Counted from the stretch's first letter, positions 34,862-43,941 are shown. The stretch is 50,442 nt of DNA from Planctomycetota bacterium (GCA_017993505.1 JAGOMP010000018.1:1-50442); one strand, 5' to 3'. Program-made: numbers and translations. The notes: generated from the sequence alone by a model not told the origin.

Positions 34862-36367
34862 TTAATTTTTTTCTTTAGATTTTTCTAGGATTTTTTGATA
34901 CCACTGGTAATATATGGTATCTGAAAATAAAGATTTTCGAGCCATCCAATAATCTAAGGCAGCAATATATTTTTTTTCTTGCAATAATATTTCTAACTGC
35001 TCAATGGCTTGTAACATTTTTTTATAATTTTTTTGCTTATATTGTAAATCTTTATCTTGTATATACAACGTGAGTTGCTCTTCTAATTTTTCTTGATAAA
35101 CTATATTCCCTGTTTGCAAGTGAATATAAAGATATAAACATAATGTTTCAAAAATTGTTTGTATTGCAAAATTTTTGCTATCTTTATATTCTTTCATTAT
35201 ACGATATATATTATCCCAATCTTTTTTTTCTAATAATTCTTGTGTTTCTAGCCACAATGCTTGCCAAAAAATACTACATGCTTTGTTGTATTCTTGTTTT
35301 GCTTTTTTTGCTAAAAAAAGTCGCACGAACCATTTTCTTTCTGGTGGGGCTGGATAATAGGAAATGGTTTTTTCTGCTAAATGTTTTGCATCTAAGAATT
35401 GTTTATTTTCCAAATATTGTTCTGCTTGTTCGTACCATTTATCTGCCACAGGACAACTGAAATAATTTGTATATAGAAAATAGCTACCAACAATGCATAA
35501 AATTAGAATAATCCATGGTAAAAAGCCTCGATACATTTTGCTTTTCCAAGCTGTTTCTAGTGCTTTTTGAAATTCGCCAGCTGATTGGTATCTATCTTCT
35601 GAAGCAATGGACAGTGCCTTTGCTAAAACTTTGTCCATGCGTAAAGGAACTTTTCGAAAATGAGAAGCAAAGGGAATTTCTTCTTGCAACACACAAGATA
35701 AAAAACTTTGTGTTTGTTTTTCATGAAATGGTAAACGAGACGTAATCATTTGATAAATACAGACTGCAGAGGAATATAAATCTGTTAAAGGGTTGCTAGG
35801 TGTGCCTAAAATTTGTTCTGGTGCCATATAATAAGGTGTGCCTGATACTTTACCTTGTTTTTTTGTTATCTCATTATTTTGTAATGTACCAAGTCCAAAA
35901 TCTATGAGTGTGAGAGAAATATTTTCTTTTTCGCCATGAATCATAATATTTGCTGGTTTTATATCACCATGGACAAGACCTAATTTATGAGATTCATGGA
36001 GTGCATTTAAAAGTTGATAAGAAAGTCGTTGGATTTCAATTTTTTGTAGTTTTCGTGCTGCCAATAGATCTTTTAAGGTAAGATTTCCGTGATAATCCAT
36101 AGCTAAGAATAAAATTTTATTCCATTCTGAAATAGCTCGTATAGCAACAATATTAGGATGTTTTAATTGTGCCATAAGTTTTGCTTCTCGTAAAAAACGA
36201 CTACGAAAAGGCGGTAAACTTGCTAATTCAGGGCGTAAAAATTTTAAAGCCATTTCTTTATTTAAATCAAAGTCATGTGCTTTGTACACAAAGCTACTAC
36301 TCCCTTCGCCCAATAAATGTTCAATTACATATTTTTCTTGAATTTTTGTTCCTGCTTGAATTTTCAT
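34862..36367 (-). CDS. Membrane Ser/Thr protein kinase with extracytoplasmic helical domain
   Basis: 501 residues. Hanks-type kinase domain at 13-275: glycine loop LLGEGSSSFVYKA (18-30), the conserved Lys in ALKFL (42), catalytic loop HGDIKPAN (133-140), DFG (156-158) and the APE-like MAPEQ (181-185). The usual HRD arginine is glycine (HGD), which often means altered activation-loop control. One transmembrane helix lies at about 282-302. The remaining 200 residues outside the membrane are helical and rich in Tyr, Gln and Lys, like degenerate TPR repeats, and may sense or scaffold. It is the last gene after rpmE, prfA and the small PLMP ORF, starting 41 bases beyond the latter. Substrates unknown. 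Confidence 0.88.
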   Translation of the reverse strand: MKIQAGTKIQEKYVIEHLLGEGSSSFVYKAHDFDLNKEMALKFLRPELASLPPFRSRFLREAKLMAQLKHPNIVAIRAISEWNKILFLAMDYHGNLTLKDLLAARKLQKIEIQRLSYQLLNALHESHKLGLVHGDIKPANIMIHGEKENISLTLIDFGLGTLQNNEITKKQGKVSGTPYYMAPEQILGTPSNPLTDLYSSAVCIYQMITSRLPFHEKQTQSFLSCVLQEEIPFASHFRKVPLRMDKVLAKALSIASEDRYQSAGEFQKALETAWKSKMYRGFLPWIILILCIVGSYFLYTNYFSCPVADKWYEQAEQYLENKQFLDAKHLAEKTISYYPAPPERKWFVRLFLAKKAKQEYNKACSIFWQALWLETQELLEKKDWDNIYRIMKEYKDSKNFAIQTIFETLCLYLYIHLQTGNIVYQEKLEEQLTLYIQDKDLQYKQKNYKKMLQAIEQLEILLQEKKYIAALDYWMARKSLFSDTIYYQWYQKILEKSKEKN

Positions 36368-36408
36368 AATACTCTCTAATATGTATTGACTTTTTTTATA
36401 TAGAATTT

Positions 36409-36564
36409 TTAAAAATCTATAATGTCATATAACAATTGTATGGTAAAGGGGTTGATTCGTATGACTTTTGCCAATCCTTTATTTAAAAGGTGTCGCACTT
36501 TGCGAAATCGTTTTGTTGGCATTAGTGTTTTGCCATTTTTGGAAATTACATGTACTACATACAT
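36409..36564 (-). CDS. Stand-alone PLMP/RRXRR-domain small protein (IscB N-terminal domain)
   Basis: A 51-codon frame from ATG 36564 to TAA 36409, confirmed codon by codon. It reads MYVVHVISKNGKTLMPT, then KRFRKVRHLLNKGLAKVI and RINPFTIQLLYDIIDF. This matches the PLMP/RRXRR domain (Pfam PF14239 by recognition) that opens IscB-type OMEGA nucleases: a G-K-x-L-M-P motif, a basic helix ending LLxKGxAKVI, then PFTIQLL. No RuvC, bridge helix or HNH segment follows; the frame stops and a kinase gene starts 41 bases on. AGAGG lies 9 bases before the ATG, and the gene begins 23 bases after the prfA stop, so it is probably co-transcribed and translated. It could be a decayed IscB remnant or a small nucleic-acid-binding protein kept for another use. 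Base composition does not differ from its neighbours. Confidence 0.72.
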   Translation of the reverse strand: MYVVHVISKNGKTLMPTKRFRKVRHLLNKGLAKVIRINPFTIQLLYDIIDF

Positions 36565-36587
36565 ATATTGCATCCTCTACAAAAAAA

Positions 36588-37685
36588 TCAATCTTCTTGT
36601 AGAGCTGCGACGAGTTGTTCTCGCTCCTGTCTTTGTAATCCAAGAATGAATTCGTCTAAATCACCTTGCATAACAGCTTGTAAGTTATAAACACTAACAT
36701 TGATTCTATGGTCTGTAACTCTATTTTGTGGATAATTGTAAGTACGAATTCGATCACTTCTATCACCAGAACCTTGTTGAGAACGGCGCATTTCGTTTCG
36801 TTTATCGTGAAGTTCTTGTTGTTCTTTTTGATATAGTTTTGTGCGTAAAATTCGCATAGCTTTCATCTTATTTTTGTACTGTTCAGGTGTGTCTTGACAA
36901 TTTACTACAATTCCTGTAGGTAAGTGCGTAATTCGTATAGCAGAGCTAGTTTTATTAACGTTTTGACCGCCTGGTCCTGAAGCACGAAGTGTATCAATTC
37001 TTAAGTCTTTAGGGTTAATTTCAATTTCCACTTCTTCTGCTTCTGGCAATACTACAACTGTGCAAGCTGATGTATGGATACGACCGCTGTTTTCTGTAGC
37101 AGGAACTCGTTGGACTCGGTGTCCACCGCTTTCATACTTCATATTTTTGTAAACTTCTTTTCCTTTAATGCTGAAAACAATTTCTTTGAGACCACCTAAA
37201 TCAGTAGGACTGCTATCTAAGACTTCTACTTTCCAATTTTTGAGTTCTGCATAGTGTACATACATTTCGTACAAGTTAAGTGCAAATAAAGAAGCTTCTT
37301 CGCCACCTGTGCCAGCTCTTAATTCAATAATGACGTTCTTTTGATTGATTTCATCGTCTTGTATGAGTAGGTCTTTAAGGTGTTCATATGTTTCTTTTTC
37401 TTTTTCCATGAGGATTTCAAGTTCTTCTGCTGCTATTTCTTTTAACTCTATATCCTGCTCTTGCTCTTTCATGGCTTCTACATCTTTCATCTCCTCTTGT
37501 AACTTTTTAAGTTCACGATACGGAGTAATAATACGTGCCAGCGTGCCATGTTCTTTCATGTATTTGCTATAGACTGCGTTATTTTGCATGACTTCTGGTT
37601 TCTGAATCTCTTCATCGAGTTCTTGGTATCGTTTTTCCATGTCATACAATTTTTTTAATAGACCTTCTAAAATTGCGTCTGCCAT
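36588..37685 (-). CDS. prfA: Peptide chain release factor 1
   Basis: 365 residues, normal length. The peptidyl-tRNA hydrolysis motif GGQ is in [19 protein letters not shown] (about 232-250). The stop-codon tripeptide region reads [14 protein letters not shown] (about 192-205), with the PAT of RF1 rather than the SPF of RF2. It releases finished proteins at UAA and UAG codons on the ribosome. It follows rpmE, a common gene order. The methyltransferase gene prmC that often follows prfA is absent; a PLMP-domain ORF is there instead. Confidence 0.97.
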   Translation of the reverse strand: MADAILEGLLKKLYDMEKRYQELDEEIQKPEVMQNNAVYSKYMKEHGTLARIITPYRELKKLQEEMKDVEAMKEQEQDIELKEIAAEELEILMEKEKETYEHLKDLLIQDDEINQKNVIIELRAGTGGEEASLFALNLYEMYVHYAELKNWKVEVLDSSPTDLGGLKEIVFSIKGKEVYKNMKYESGGHRVQRVPATENSGRIHTSACTVVVLPEAEEVEIEINPKDLRIDTLRASGPGGQNVNKTSSAIRITHLPTGIVVNCQDTPEQYKNKMKAMRILRTKLYQKEQQELHDKRNEMRRSQQGSGDRSDRIRTYNYPQNRVTDHRINVSVYNLQAVMQGDLDEFILGLQRQEREQLVAALQED

Positions 37686-37730
37686 AATTTACATCCACAA
37701 GGAAAAAACCTTGTCCCTTTCTCCATTGTC

Positions 37731-37817
37731 AAAAGAACATTATATAATGTGTAGTATATTTTCATGAGTTTATAAAAGAACATTATGTAATATATAGTAT
37801 ATTTTCATGAGTTTATA
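37731..37817. repeat. 43-base imperfect direct repeat upstream of prfA
   Basis: Two adjacent copies of a 43-base unit that starts AAAAGAACATTATATAATG and contains TAGTATATTTTCATGAG. The copies begin at 37731 and 37774 and differ at a few positions. They lie in the 193-base gap between rpmE and prfA, where the prfA promoter would be if it has its own. Confidence 0.7.
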
Positions 37818-37823
37818 CAAATT

Positions 37824-37850
37824 TATCCTGTCAACATAAGCTAACAGGAT
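37824..37850. terminator. Hairpin downstream of rpmE
   Basis: An 8-base-pair stem ATCCTGTC... / AACAGGAT with an 11-base loop. A T-run follows on the plus strand only, while the nearby gene ending here (rpmE) is on the minus strand. Its function as rpmE terminator is therefore uncertain, and read-through into prfA is likely. Confidence 0.4.
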
Positions 37851-37878
37851 ATTTTTTTTAATTCAGCAAATAAATAAG

Positions 37879-38097
37879 TTATTTTTGTTTTGCTTTGGCA
37901 CCCCAGTTGAATTTTTTTTGGAACTTTTCTACACGTCCTGCTGTATCGATTAATTTTTGTTTACCAGTATAAAAAGGGTGGCATTGAGAACAAATTTCTA
38001 CTTGGATTTCTTTTTTTGTAGAACGTGTTTTAAAAGTTTCCCCACAACCACAAGTCACAGTTGCTTCTTCATATTTGGGATGTATATTGTCTTTCAT
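37879..38097 (-). CDS. rpmE: Ribosomal protein bL31, zinc-binding type
   Basis: 72 residues, full length. It opens [16 protein letters not shown], and the zinc-ribbon cysteines CGC (16, 18) and CSQC (37-40) followed by HPFYTGKQK identify the Cys-containing form of bL31 found under zinc-replete conditions. It is part of the large ribosomal subunit. AGGAG lies upstream of the ATG. The next gene on the strand is prfA. Confidence 0.96.
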   Translation of the reverse strand: MKDNIHPKYEEATVTCGCGETFKTRSTKKEIQVEICSQCHPFYTGKQKLIDTAGRVEKFQKKFNWGAKAKQK

Positions 38098-38417
38098 AAA
38101 ATAAAATTCTCCTATGTTTTTTCTTGCGTATCTTTTTTTGCAAGAGCAATTAAAATATGAAATCTCTTGATTTCTATCCCATCACTAAATTTTATGCTAC
38201 CACTCACAGTAGTGTATTATTTTTCAGTGGTATACTCAGTGGTGTATTATCTTTACTTATAAAATTAAATTCTATCAGAATATAAGAAAAAATCAAATAC
38301 TTTTTGCTTTTTTTGAGAAAATGCATGAAAAACAAAAAAGTAAAATGTTTTAACTAGTATTTGTTACGAAAATAATATATAATCCTTGTAATAAAAATTT
38401 GTTTTAAAGGATTTTTT
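38098..38417. other. Divergent intergenic region between rpmE and the YfiH-family gene
   Basis: No gene is seen. A short element CAGTGGTGTATTAT or CAGTAGTGTATTAT occurs at 38208-38221 and 38237-38250, with a partial copy (CAGTGGTATACT) at 38225. Such spaced copies could be operator half-sites for either divergent promoter. A TATAAT lies at 38378-38383 ahead of the plus-strand gene, but no matching -35 stands at the right distance. The ribosome-binding site AAAGGA is 6 bases before the ATG at 38418. Confidence 0.45.
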
Positions 38418-39212
38418 ATGCTTTGTCACACTATAGATGATATTGATTTTTACCAATTTGAAATTTTACAAAAACATCATGCCATTGTACATGCTGTTAC
38501 AAGTCGTTGTGGAAATGCAAAAAATGCTTTTTTTTCTATGCGGAGTCAACCAAATTTAGAAATTGCTATACAAAATCGAACAAAAATATGTGAAATTCTT
38601 GGCATTTCTGCACAATATCTTGCGTTGCCATCTCAAGTTCATGGGAATGGCATTGATCAAGTCATTCAAAAATCTATTCAAAAAGGGAAATTTGCAAATC
38701 ATCGATTTGAAGAAGTAGACGGCTTAGTAACAAATCTTATTCAAGTCCCCCTCATGGCACAATCAGCAGATTGCCCTTTGATTGGCATTTATGATCCTGT
38801 TCAAAATGCTATTGGAATTGCTCATGCTGGTTGGCGTGGCACTGTTTCAGAAATGGCAATATGTTTAGTAAAAAAAATGCAAGATTGTTTTCAATCTAAA
38901 GCTTTTGATTTAAAAGCTGTATTGTCACCTGCAATTGGACCATGTTGTTATGTTGTGGGTGAAGAGGTGATAGAAAAAGCAAAAGATAAGCCATGGGCAG
39001 AAAAATGTTTTTTACAAAAGCAAAATTCTTGCTTTTTTGATTTATGGACAGCAAATGAGCAACAACTTGTATTGGCAGGGATTTTGCCTGAAAATATAGA
39101 GTCAGCTCATATTTGCACAAAATGTAATCATGAACGATTTTTTTCTTACCGTGTAGAACAAAAAGGCGTAGGTCATTTTGCTCTTATTTTATGTATAAAG
39201 GAGAAAGTATGA
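38418..39212 (+). CDS. YfiH/LACC1-family purine nucleoside phosphorylase (former polyphenol oxidase family)
   Basis: 264 residues. Family motifs appear in order: PSQVHG (about 72-77), SADCPLIGIYDP (about 115-126), IGIAHAGWRGTV (about 132-143), PAIGPCCYVVGEEV (about 172-185) and CTKCNHERFFSYR (about 235-247). These supply the His and Cys zinc ligands and the catalytic residues of the YfiH/YlmD/LACC1 family, which cleaves adenosine and other purine nucleosides and also edits peptidoglycan precursors in some bacteria. The product is probably cytosolic, with no signal peptide. The stop overlaps the start of the next gene by ATGA, so the two are translationally coupled. Confidence 0.9.
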   Translation: MLCHTIDDIDFYQFEILQKHHAIVHAVTSRCGNAKNAFFSMRSQPNLEIAIQNRTKICEILGISAQYLALPSQVHGNGIDQVIQKSIQKGKFANHRFEEVDGLVTNLIQVPLMAQSADCPLIGIYDPVQNAIGIAHAGWRGTVSEMAICLVKKMQDCFQSKAFDLKAVLSPAIGPCCYVVGEEVIEKAKDKPWAEKCFLQKQNSCFFDLWTANEQQLVLAGILPENIESAHICTKCNHERFFSYRVEQKGVGHFALILCIKEKV

Positions 39213-40180
39213 ATCGTTGGATTTTTATATGGACACTTATTTTTATTTCTACATTTTCTTCAGCAGACGTAGTTCGAAGAGCTTGTTTTGATATAGGCTC
39301 AGGCTCAACTAAACTAGTTGTGGCTGATGTAGATACAGAAACAAAAACAGTCAATGTTATTTTTGAAGAAGATGCTAAAGTAGATTATAAAGAAGATTTA
39401 TTATTGTCAGCTGATAATACATTGAGTGATTCTATCTTACGAAAAGGTTTAGGTACTTTAGCAAGTTTAGCAATTAAAGCTCATAAAAAAGGAGCTGTTC
39501 AATTTGCTGGCGTAGGTACAGATGTATTTCGTACTGCAAAAAATGGCGAAGAGTATTTAGAAGAAGTGTATGATAAATTAGGAATCATGGTAAAATTGAT
39601 TACCCAAGAAGAAGAAGCACTCCTTGGATATTTAGCTGCCACCCAAGGCGAAAGTGGAAAAAATTTTATAGTTTGGGATATTGGTGGTTCTTCCATGCAA
39701 ATTTCTTATCAATCTGATAAGTTTTATATATATAGCGGTAACTTTGCTTCTGTTACTATGGCTCGCTATATTATTGAAAAAATTCAAGGTCATGGTCCAG
39801 AAGTCCGCACTCCTAACCCTGTTCAAGTAAAAGAAGCTGAACAAGCATGTGAATATGTAGCTTCTTTAGCAAAAGAAGTGGAACCAGAAATTAAAGAAGC
39901 CATTAAAGAGGCAACTGTAATTGGTATTGGCGGAGTTCATTATTATAGCGTACGAAATCAAGTTAAAAAAGGTAAAAACTATGACATTGATTCTTTATTC
40001 GCTACTTTAAAAGCACAATGCAATAAAACAGATCAGCAAATTGGTGGAGAATATGCCAATACAGAAGTTGGTAATTTGATTTTAGTATACGGTTATATGA
40101 AAGAACTTGGCATCAAAACTGTCAAAGTTAAAAAAATTAATATGGCACACGCTCTATTGATGTTTCCTCCTCTTTGGTAA
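39209..40180 (+). CDS. Secreted Ppx/GppA-family (exopolyphosphatase-like) protein
   Basis: 323 residues from the ATG in the ATGA overlap with the upstream gene. AAAGGAGAAAGT precedes it; a frame six codons longer has no ribosome-binding site. An N-terminal signal peptide (NRWIFIWTLIFISTFSSA) is followed by the sugar-kinase/Hsp70/actin-type fold of Ppx/GppA: CFDIGSGSTKLVV (phosphate 1), GVGTDVFRTAKNGEEYLE, ITQEEEALLGYLAA and VWDIGGSSMQIS (phosphate 2). The C-terminal part has VIGIGGVHYY. Family members hydrolyse polyphosphate or pppGpp in the cytosol, so a signal peptide is odd; the true substrate outside the membrane is unknown. It lacks the HD domain of long Ppx forms. Confidence 0.8.
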   Translation: MNRWIFIWTLIFISTFSSADVVRRACFDIGSGSTKLVVADVDTETKTVNVIFEEDAKVDYKEDLLLSADNTLSDSILRKGLGTLASLAIKAHKKGAVQFAGVGTDVFRTAKNGEEYLEEVYDKLGIMVKLITQEEEALLGYLAATQGESGKNFIVWDIGGSSMQISYQSDKFYIYSGNFASVTMARYIIEKIQGHGPEVRTPNPVQVKEAEQACEYVASLAKEVEPEIKEAIKEATVIGIGGVHYYSVRNQVKKGKNYDIDSLFATLKAQCNKTDQQIGGEYANTEVGNLILVYGYMKELGIKTVKVKKINMAHALLMFPPLW

Positions 40181-40202
40181 AAATAATAATAGATAAAAAA
40201 TA

Positions 40203-40236
40203 GTAGATTTTGAGGTTTATAAACCTCAAAATCTAC
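40203..40236. terminator. Loopless 17-base-pair palindrome between convergent genes
   Basis: GTAGATTTTGAGGTTTA joined directly to its complement, a perfect 34-base palindrome. A short loop must open in RNA. It lies between the stops at 40180 (plus) and 40277 (minus) and can serve both. Confidence 0.7.
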
Positions 40237-40276
40237 CTTTATGAAAAACAATTTTTTAATATGTACAATTGTAATA

Positions 40277-41794
40277 TTAAATATTTACATCAACAGCTGC
40301 AAAGGCTGCAACTACATCTGCTGTATTATATCCATAATCTTTAGCAGCATCTACAACGCCTTTGGCACCAGAAACAAAATTAGTACTACCTGTCCAATAT
40401 ACTTGATTAGCTTTTACAAATACGTCAAAAGCTTTCTTTGTATTCCAACCTGGACGATGAGCAAGTACATAAAAAGCTTTATTGTAAACGCCACTGCTAT
40501 AATGTACATTCATTCCACTTGTAAAATCATTTGCACTGCCAATAGATTTTCCATCTTTAGTAGGATCGTCCATATAACGAAGTGCTCCTGTGCTTTTGAA
40601 AATATGTGCACCGATCTGCCAATCATTCGTGCCTGTCATATAATATTCAGCTGCTTCACCAGCAATATCTGAAAAAGCTTCATTAATTCCACCTGATTGA
40701 TTGTTATAAATAAGACCAGAATTTTGAGATGTGAAACCATGGCTCACTTCGTGTGCTGCAACGTCTAAACATACTAATGGAAAAAAACGATCTTTTCCAT
40801 CACCAAATGTCATGCTAGAACCATTCCAAAAAGCATTTTCATAATTCTTGCTATAATGAACTCTCATAACAAGTTTGAATGTGAGAGGAGCTGTATTGTA
40901 CCATTCTTTGTACATATTAAATACAACATTTCCAAAATAATGAGCATCGTTGAGAGGACTGAATGCACCATTGACTTCTTTATGTGTATTGTGTGTACCA
41001 GAAAAGGAAAAAGGAGTAGAACCATAAGAACCATTTTTAAGGTCAATTGTTTTGACGTTGGCATTTTCCATAGTAGAAGTAGTTCCATTGTATTTTACAT
41101 CTAATTTGCCATAATCTACGCCATAATTATATAGACCAGTTTTTGTATTACCACCAGGACCTGTGGCAACTAATTCATGGTGGAGGTTATTATATTGGAA
41201 AAGAACTTCTTGTGTTTTTGCATCTAAAAGGACAACTGGACGATAAGGTAGGCCACCTTCTGGTAAATCTGAAAAGAATGTCACGTGATAAGCAAGTTTT
41301 GCAACGCCTTCATGAACAAAAATAACGAGTTCGCTAGTTTCTAATTCATACACTAAATTGCTATGTTTTTCGCAATTACTTGTTGCTTTAACAAATTCTA
41401 AAGCTTCTTCTGCACTGAATGCTGGAGTAACATCTGCTACATCTTGTTCAATGCCACGAACTGCTGTTCCATGAAAACGAAGTGCTTGGCCTTGTTCATC
41501 TTGAGCAAAAACAACTTGTTCTCCCCAAATAGGAATATTTTTATACAACATTTGATAACGATAGTACGTGTTTCTTGTTTGGCTGTCATTAATTTGACGA
41601 ACAAGTTCTAAAGTCGTACTTTCATCAAGTTGTAAAACACTTTGTAACGCCATTTCTGTAGACATCATGCGTTCTTTGGTGACTTGTTGCATTTGATCTA
41701 AGATGTCTTGAGAAGAACGTAAATCTACATTTTCTGCAGCCATTAAAGAAACAGATACCAATAACAAGGTAAATAACATAAAAAATTGTTTCAT
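40277..41794 (-). CDS. Secreted thermolysin-family (M4) metalloprotease
   Basis: 505 residues. It has a signal peptide (residues 1-20, KQFFMLFTLLLVSVSLMAA), a propeptide region of about 170 residues of the FTP/PepSY type ending near NLHHELVATGPGGN, and then the mature M4 domain. Zinc motif HEVSH at 348-352, third ligand Glu in GGINEAFSD (372), and the catalytic His in NVHYSSG (431) are all present. The end (TADVVAAFAAVDV) is the usual M4 C-terminus, so no extra targeting domain follows. It is expected to be a secreted, self-activating endopeptidase for nutrition or envelope work. It stands alone with its own GAAGGAAAC ribosome-binding site. Confidence 0.95.
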   Translation of the reverse strand: MKQFFMLFTLLLVSVSLMAAENVDLRSSQDILDQMQQVTKERMMSTEMALQSVLQLDESTTLELVRQINDSQTRNTYYRYQMLYKNIPIWGEQVVFAQDEQGQALRFHGTAVRGIEQDVADVTPAFSAEEALEFVKATSNCEKHSNLVYELETSELVIFVHEGVAKLAYHVTFFSDLPEGGLPYRPVVLLDAKTQEVLFQYNNLHHELVATGPGGNTKTGLYNYGVDYGKLDVKYNGTTSTMENANVKTIDLKNGSYGSTPFSFSGTHNTHKEVNGAFSPLNDAHYFGNVVFNMYKEWYNTAPLTFKLVMRVHYSKNYENAFWNGSSMTFGDGKDRFFPLVCLDVAAHEVSHGFTSQNSGLIYNNQSGGINEAFSDIAGEAAEYYMTGTNDWQIGAHIFKSTGALRYMDDPTKDGKSIGSANDFTSGMNVHYSSGVYNKAFYVLAHRPGWNTKKAFDVFVKANQVYWTGSTNFVSGAKGVVDAAKDYGYNTADVVAAFAAVDVNI

Positions 41795-42011
41795 GTTTGT
41801 TTCCTTCAGGTAAAATTTAAATAAATAAAATCTTGCTATTTCTGATTTTTTTCAGATGTAGAAACATTCTAACAAGCAAGAAATATAAAATATATAATAG
41901 CAAAAATCAAGAAATATATAAAAAAAATATATAATAACAAAAATACTTTCTTTGATACAATATATTTTTTTAATTTTTTATACGTATATTCTTAAAAAAC
42001 AAGTAAATTTT

Positions 42012-43043
42012 TTATTTTTTTTGAAAATATTTTTGAATCATATCATAGTATTCCAAAGAATAATCTAATCGTGGGAGACAGCTTTGTATCATTTGCTCCT
42101 TATTTTTTTCTTTATTTTGAAAATCTTCTGTTTTTGTAAAATATTCTATAAAAACAGAATCTTTTTTTTTCATCTTATTGTTTGCTTCTGTAATTTGTGA
42201 TGTAGCAAAACTATTTTGTGTGCTTTCTGTTGATAGATGAAAACTTTCTAGAATTGTTTGAAGATTGGAGAGGATTTCTGCTGTATGTTCGTATTCAATG
42301 TTTGCTTCTTGTTTATCTATTAAAAAAGATTTTTCTCCCATGTTTTGTTTTTGTGGCAACACTTCATTTGCTTGTACTTGCATAGAGTGAGTGGAATTTT
42401 GAGAATTTAACGTTGTTTTTGCTTTTTCTAATATATTTTTTAATTGTTGTTGTATTGTTTTATTTGTAATAGAATCATCGTCCCATTGAAACGCCAAAGT
42501 TTTCATTTTAGATGATAATTCTGGCTGGTCAAATTCTAAAAATAATTCAGAAATAGCGTGCAATGTTGGAGCATAATGAGGTCGAAGAGTGCGTACCAAA
42601 GTACCTTGGAATGCGTAAATTCCCCCCATAAAAATAAGGATGAAAAGAAATATATAATAAGAAAGCAAATTATATTTTTGTTTGAATAAAAGTTTTGATT
42701 TCTTTGTTACAAAAAGTTCTTTTGTTTCTTGCCAAATAAGCTCTTCCCATTCATTTCTTTGTTTATTCTGTATATAATAACAAGTCCATAAACGACCTTC
42801 AAAACTTCCTTGTTGTTCTAATTTTTGGACGATCTTATATAAAGAATATACGTTTTTTTTACAATAGTAGATAAATAATACGAAAAAAATAGTGAAAATG
42901 ATGGCTTGCATATACAATGGAAATGAAAAAATATAAAGAAAGACAATGGAGCATGCAAGAAAAAGAAAAAGTTGACAAAAAACATACATGTTTTGTCGTT
43001 GTTGCATTTGACGACAAGTAAAAAACAAGTCGTTCGTTTTCAT
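42012..43043 (-). CDS. Membrane protein of unknown function
   Basis: 343 residues that I do not recognise. Two adjacent N-terminal helices (about 20-38 and 42-62) and a third at about 128-150 anchor it. The loop between them is basic and aromatic (YYIQNKQRNEWEELIWQETK). The C-terminal 190 residues are polar, rich in Gln, Asn, Ser and Lys, and likely helical or disordered, outside the membrane by the positive-inside rule. It starts 18 bases after the preceding gene on the strand, so the two are one operon. Position beside a Ser/Thr kinase gene is the only functional hint. Other helical membrane families with the same layout cannot be excluded. Confidence 0.6.
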   Translation of the reverse strand: MKTNDLFFTCRQMQQRQNMYVFCQLFLFLACSIVFLYIFSFPLYMQAIIFTIFFVLFIYYCKKNVYSLYKIVQKLEQQGSFEGRLWTCYYIQNKQRNEWEELIWQETKELFVTKKSKLLFKQKYNLLSYYIFLFILIFMGGIYAFQGTLVRTLRPHYAPTLHAISELFLEFDQPELSSKMKTLAFQWDDDSITNKTIQQQLKNILEKAKTTLNSQNSTHSMQVQANEVLPQKQNMGEKSFLIDKQEANIEYEHTAEILSNLQTILESFHLSTESTQNSFATSQITEANNKMKKKDSVFIEYFTKTEDFQNKEKNKEQMIQSCLPRLDYSLEYYDMIQKYFQKK

Positions 43044-43061
43044 AGATGTATCATGATAGTT

Positions 43062-43817
43062 TTATTGATAAATTTTTTGATTGACCATAATTTTTTGAAT
43101 ATACATAGTTTCACATGCACCGTCTCCTTGATCTGTTCTAGTTAAACTTGTGTTAGTTGTGTAAAAATTGTATGAAAAATCTTCCCAAGTAGCATTGACT
43201 AAGTAACCTTGTAGTAAAACAATATCACCTTTTTTCAAAGACCCCAAGCATCTGCGAAGATTAGTCGTGGCAGGAATAACGTGTACATTGGCTACATGAC
43301 ATTGTAGATCATTCGAGTCAATAATGTCTGAACATGACATTATATTTAACCGTCGAGAACGATTCCAATATTGTACTAAATCTGTATAAAATGGATCTCC
43401 TGCATAACCCCAAGCTAAGCCTAAATCATAGGGAATAAAAACAGACCTAGAATCCCAATTATATTTTCCTTTAGAAATGACACGAGCTACAATAGTGTAT
43501 TCTGCCTGTGGATACAGTGTGAGATTACGACAAAATGTCTTATTGTATCCTGTAACCCTAAGCTTCGGTGCTAGATATGTTTGTTCTTCCTTTGTAAGGT
43601 TTTTTTGTCTAGGATTATAATGGTAGTTTAATTTCTCTGTATATCTTCCAGTTGCTGTAGGAAGTGTGAAAATATAGTATACAATGTAAAGGAAAATTAA
43701 GGAAGAAATGAAAATGATGAATGGTTTATAAGGAGCTAGTTTATGAGCTAATGGATTTATATTATATTTATATTCTTCATAATTATCATATTTTTTATAA
43801 ATTTCATAATTACGCAT
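43062..43817 (-). CDS. Single-pass membrane protein of a conserved uncharacterised type
   Basis: 251 residues. One transmembrane helix (about 33-52, FIIFISSLIFLYIVYYIF) separates a short Tyr/Lys-rich cytoplasmic end from an extracytoplasmic domain. That domain has a recognisable conserved pattern: YTIVARVISKGKY, VFIPYDLGLAWG, HVIPATTNLRRCLGSLKKGD and LLQGYLVNA. I have seen this pattern in uncharacterised bacterial proteins but cannot name the family or its role. Four cysteines lie in the outer part and could form disulfides. TTAAGGTATAG precedes the ATG. It is divergent from the large kinase gene at 43942. Confidence 0.6.
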   Translation of the reverse strand: MRNYEIYKKYDNYEEYKYNINPLAHKLAPYKPFIIFISSLIFLYIVYYIFTLPTATGRYTEKLNYHYNPRQKNLTKEEQTYLAPKLRVTGYNKTFCRNLTLYPQAEYTIVARVISKGKYNWDSRSVFIPYDLGLAWGYAGDPFYTDLVQYWNRSRRLNIMSCSDIIDSNDLQCHVANVHVIPATTNLRRCLGSLKKGDIVLLQGYLVNATWEDFSYNFYTTNTSLTRTDQGDGACETMYIQKIMVNQKIYQ

Positions 43818-43941
43818 TTCTATACCTTAAAAAAAACTTTGTTTTGATAGTTGCTTTTATATTGAAAATCTATTATAATATAATTCATTTCTATAGGCAA
43901 ATTATTTTTTGTTCATCTTTGTTCATCTCGAGGATTTTGTC

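Noticed and set aside
36422..36649. Plus-strand frame of 75 codons between the kinase and prfA genes
   Set aside because: It is antisense to the PLMP ORF and runs into the end of prfA. It has no family resemblance, whereas the minus strand encodes a recognisable domain.
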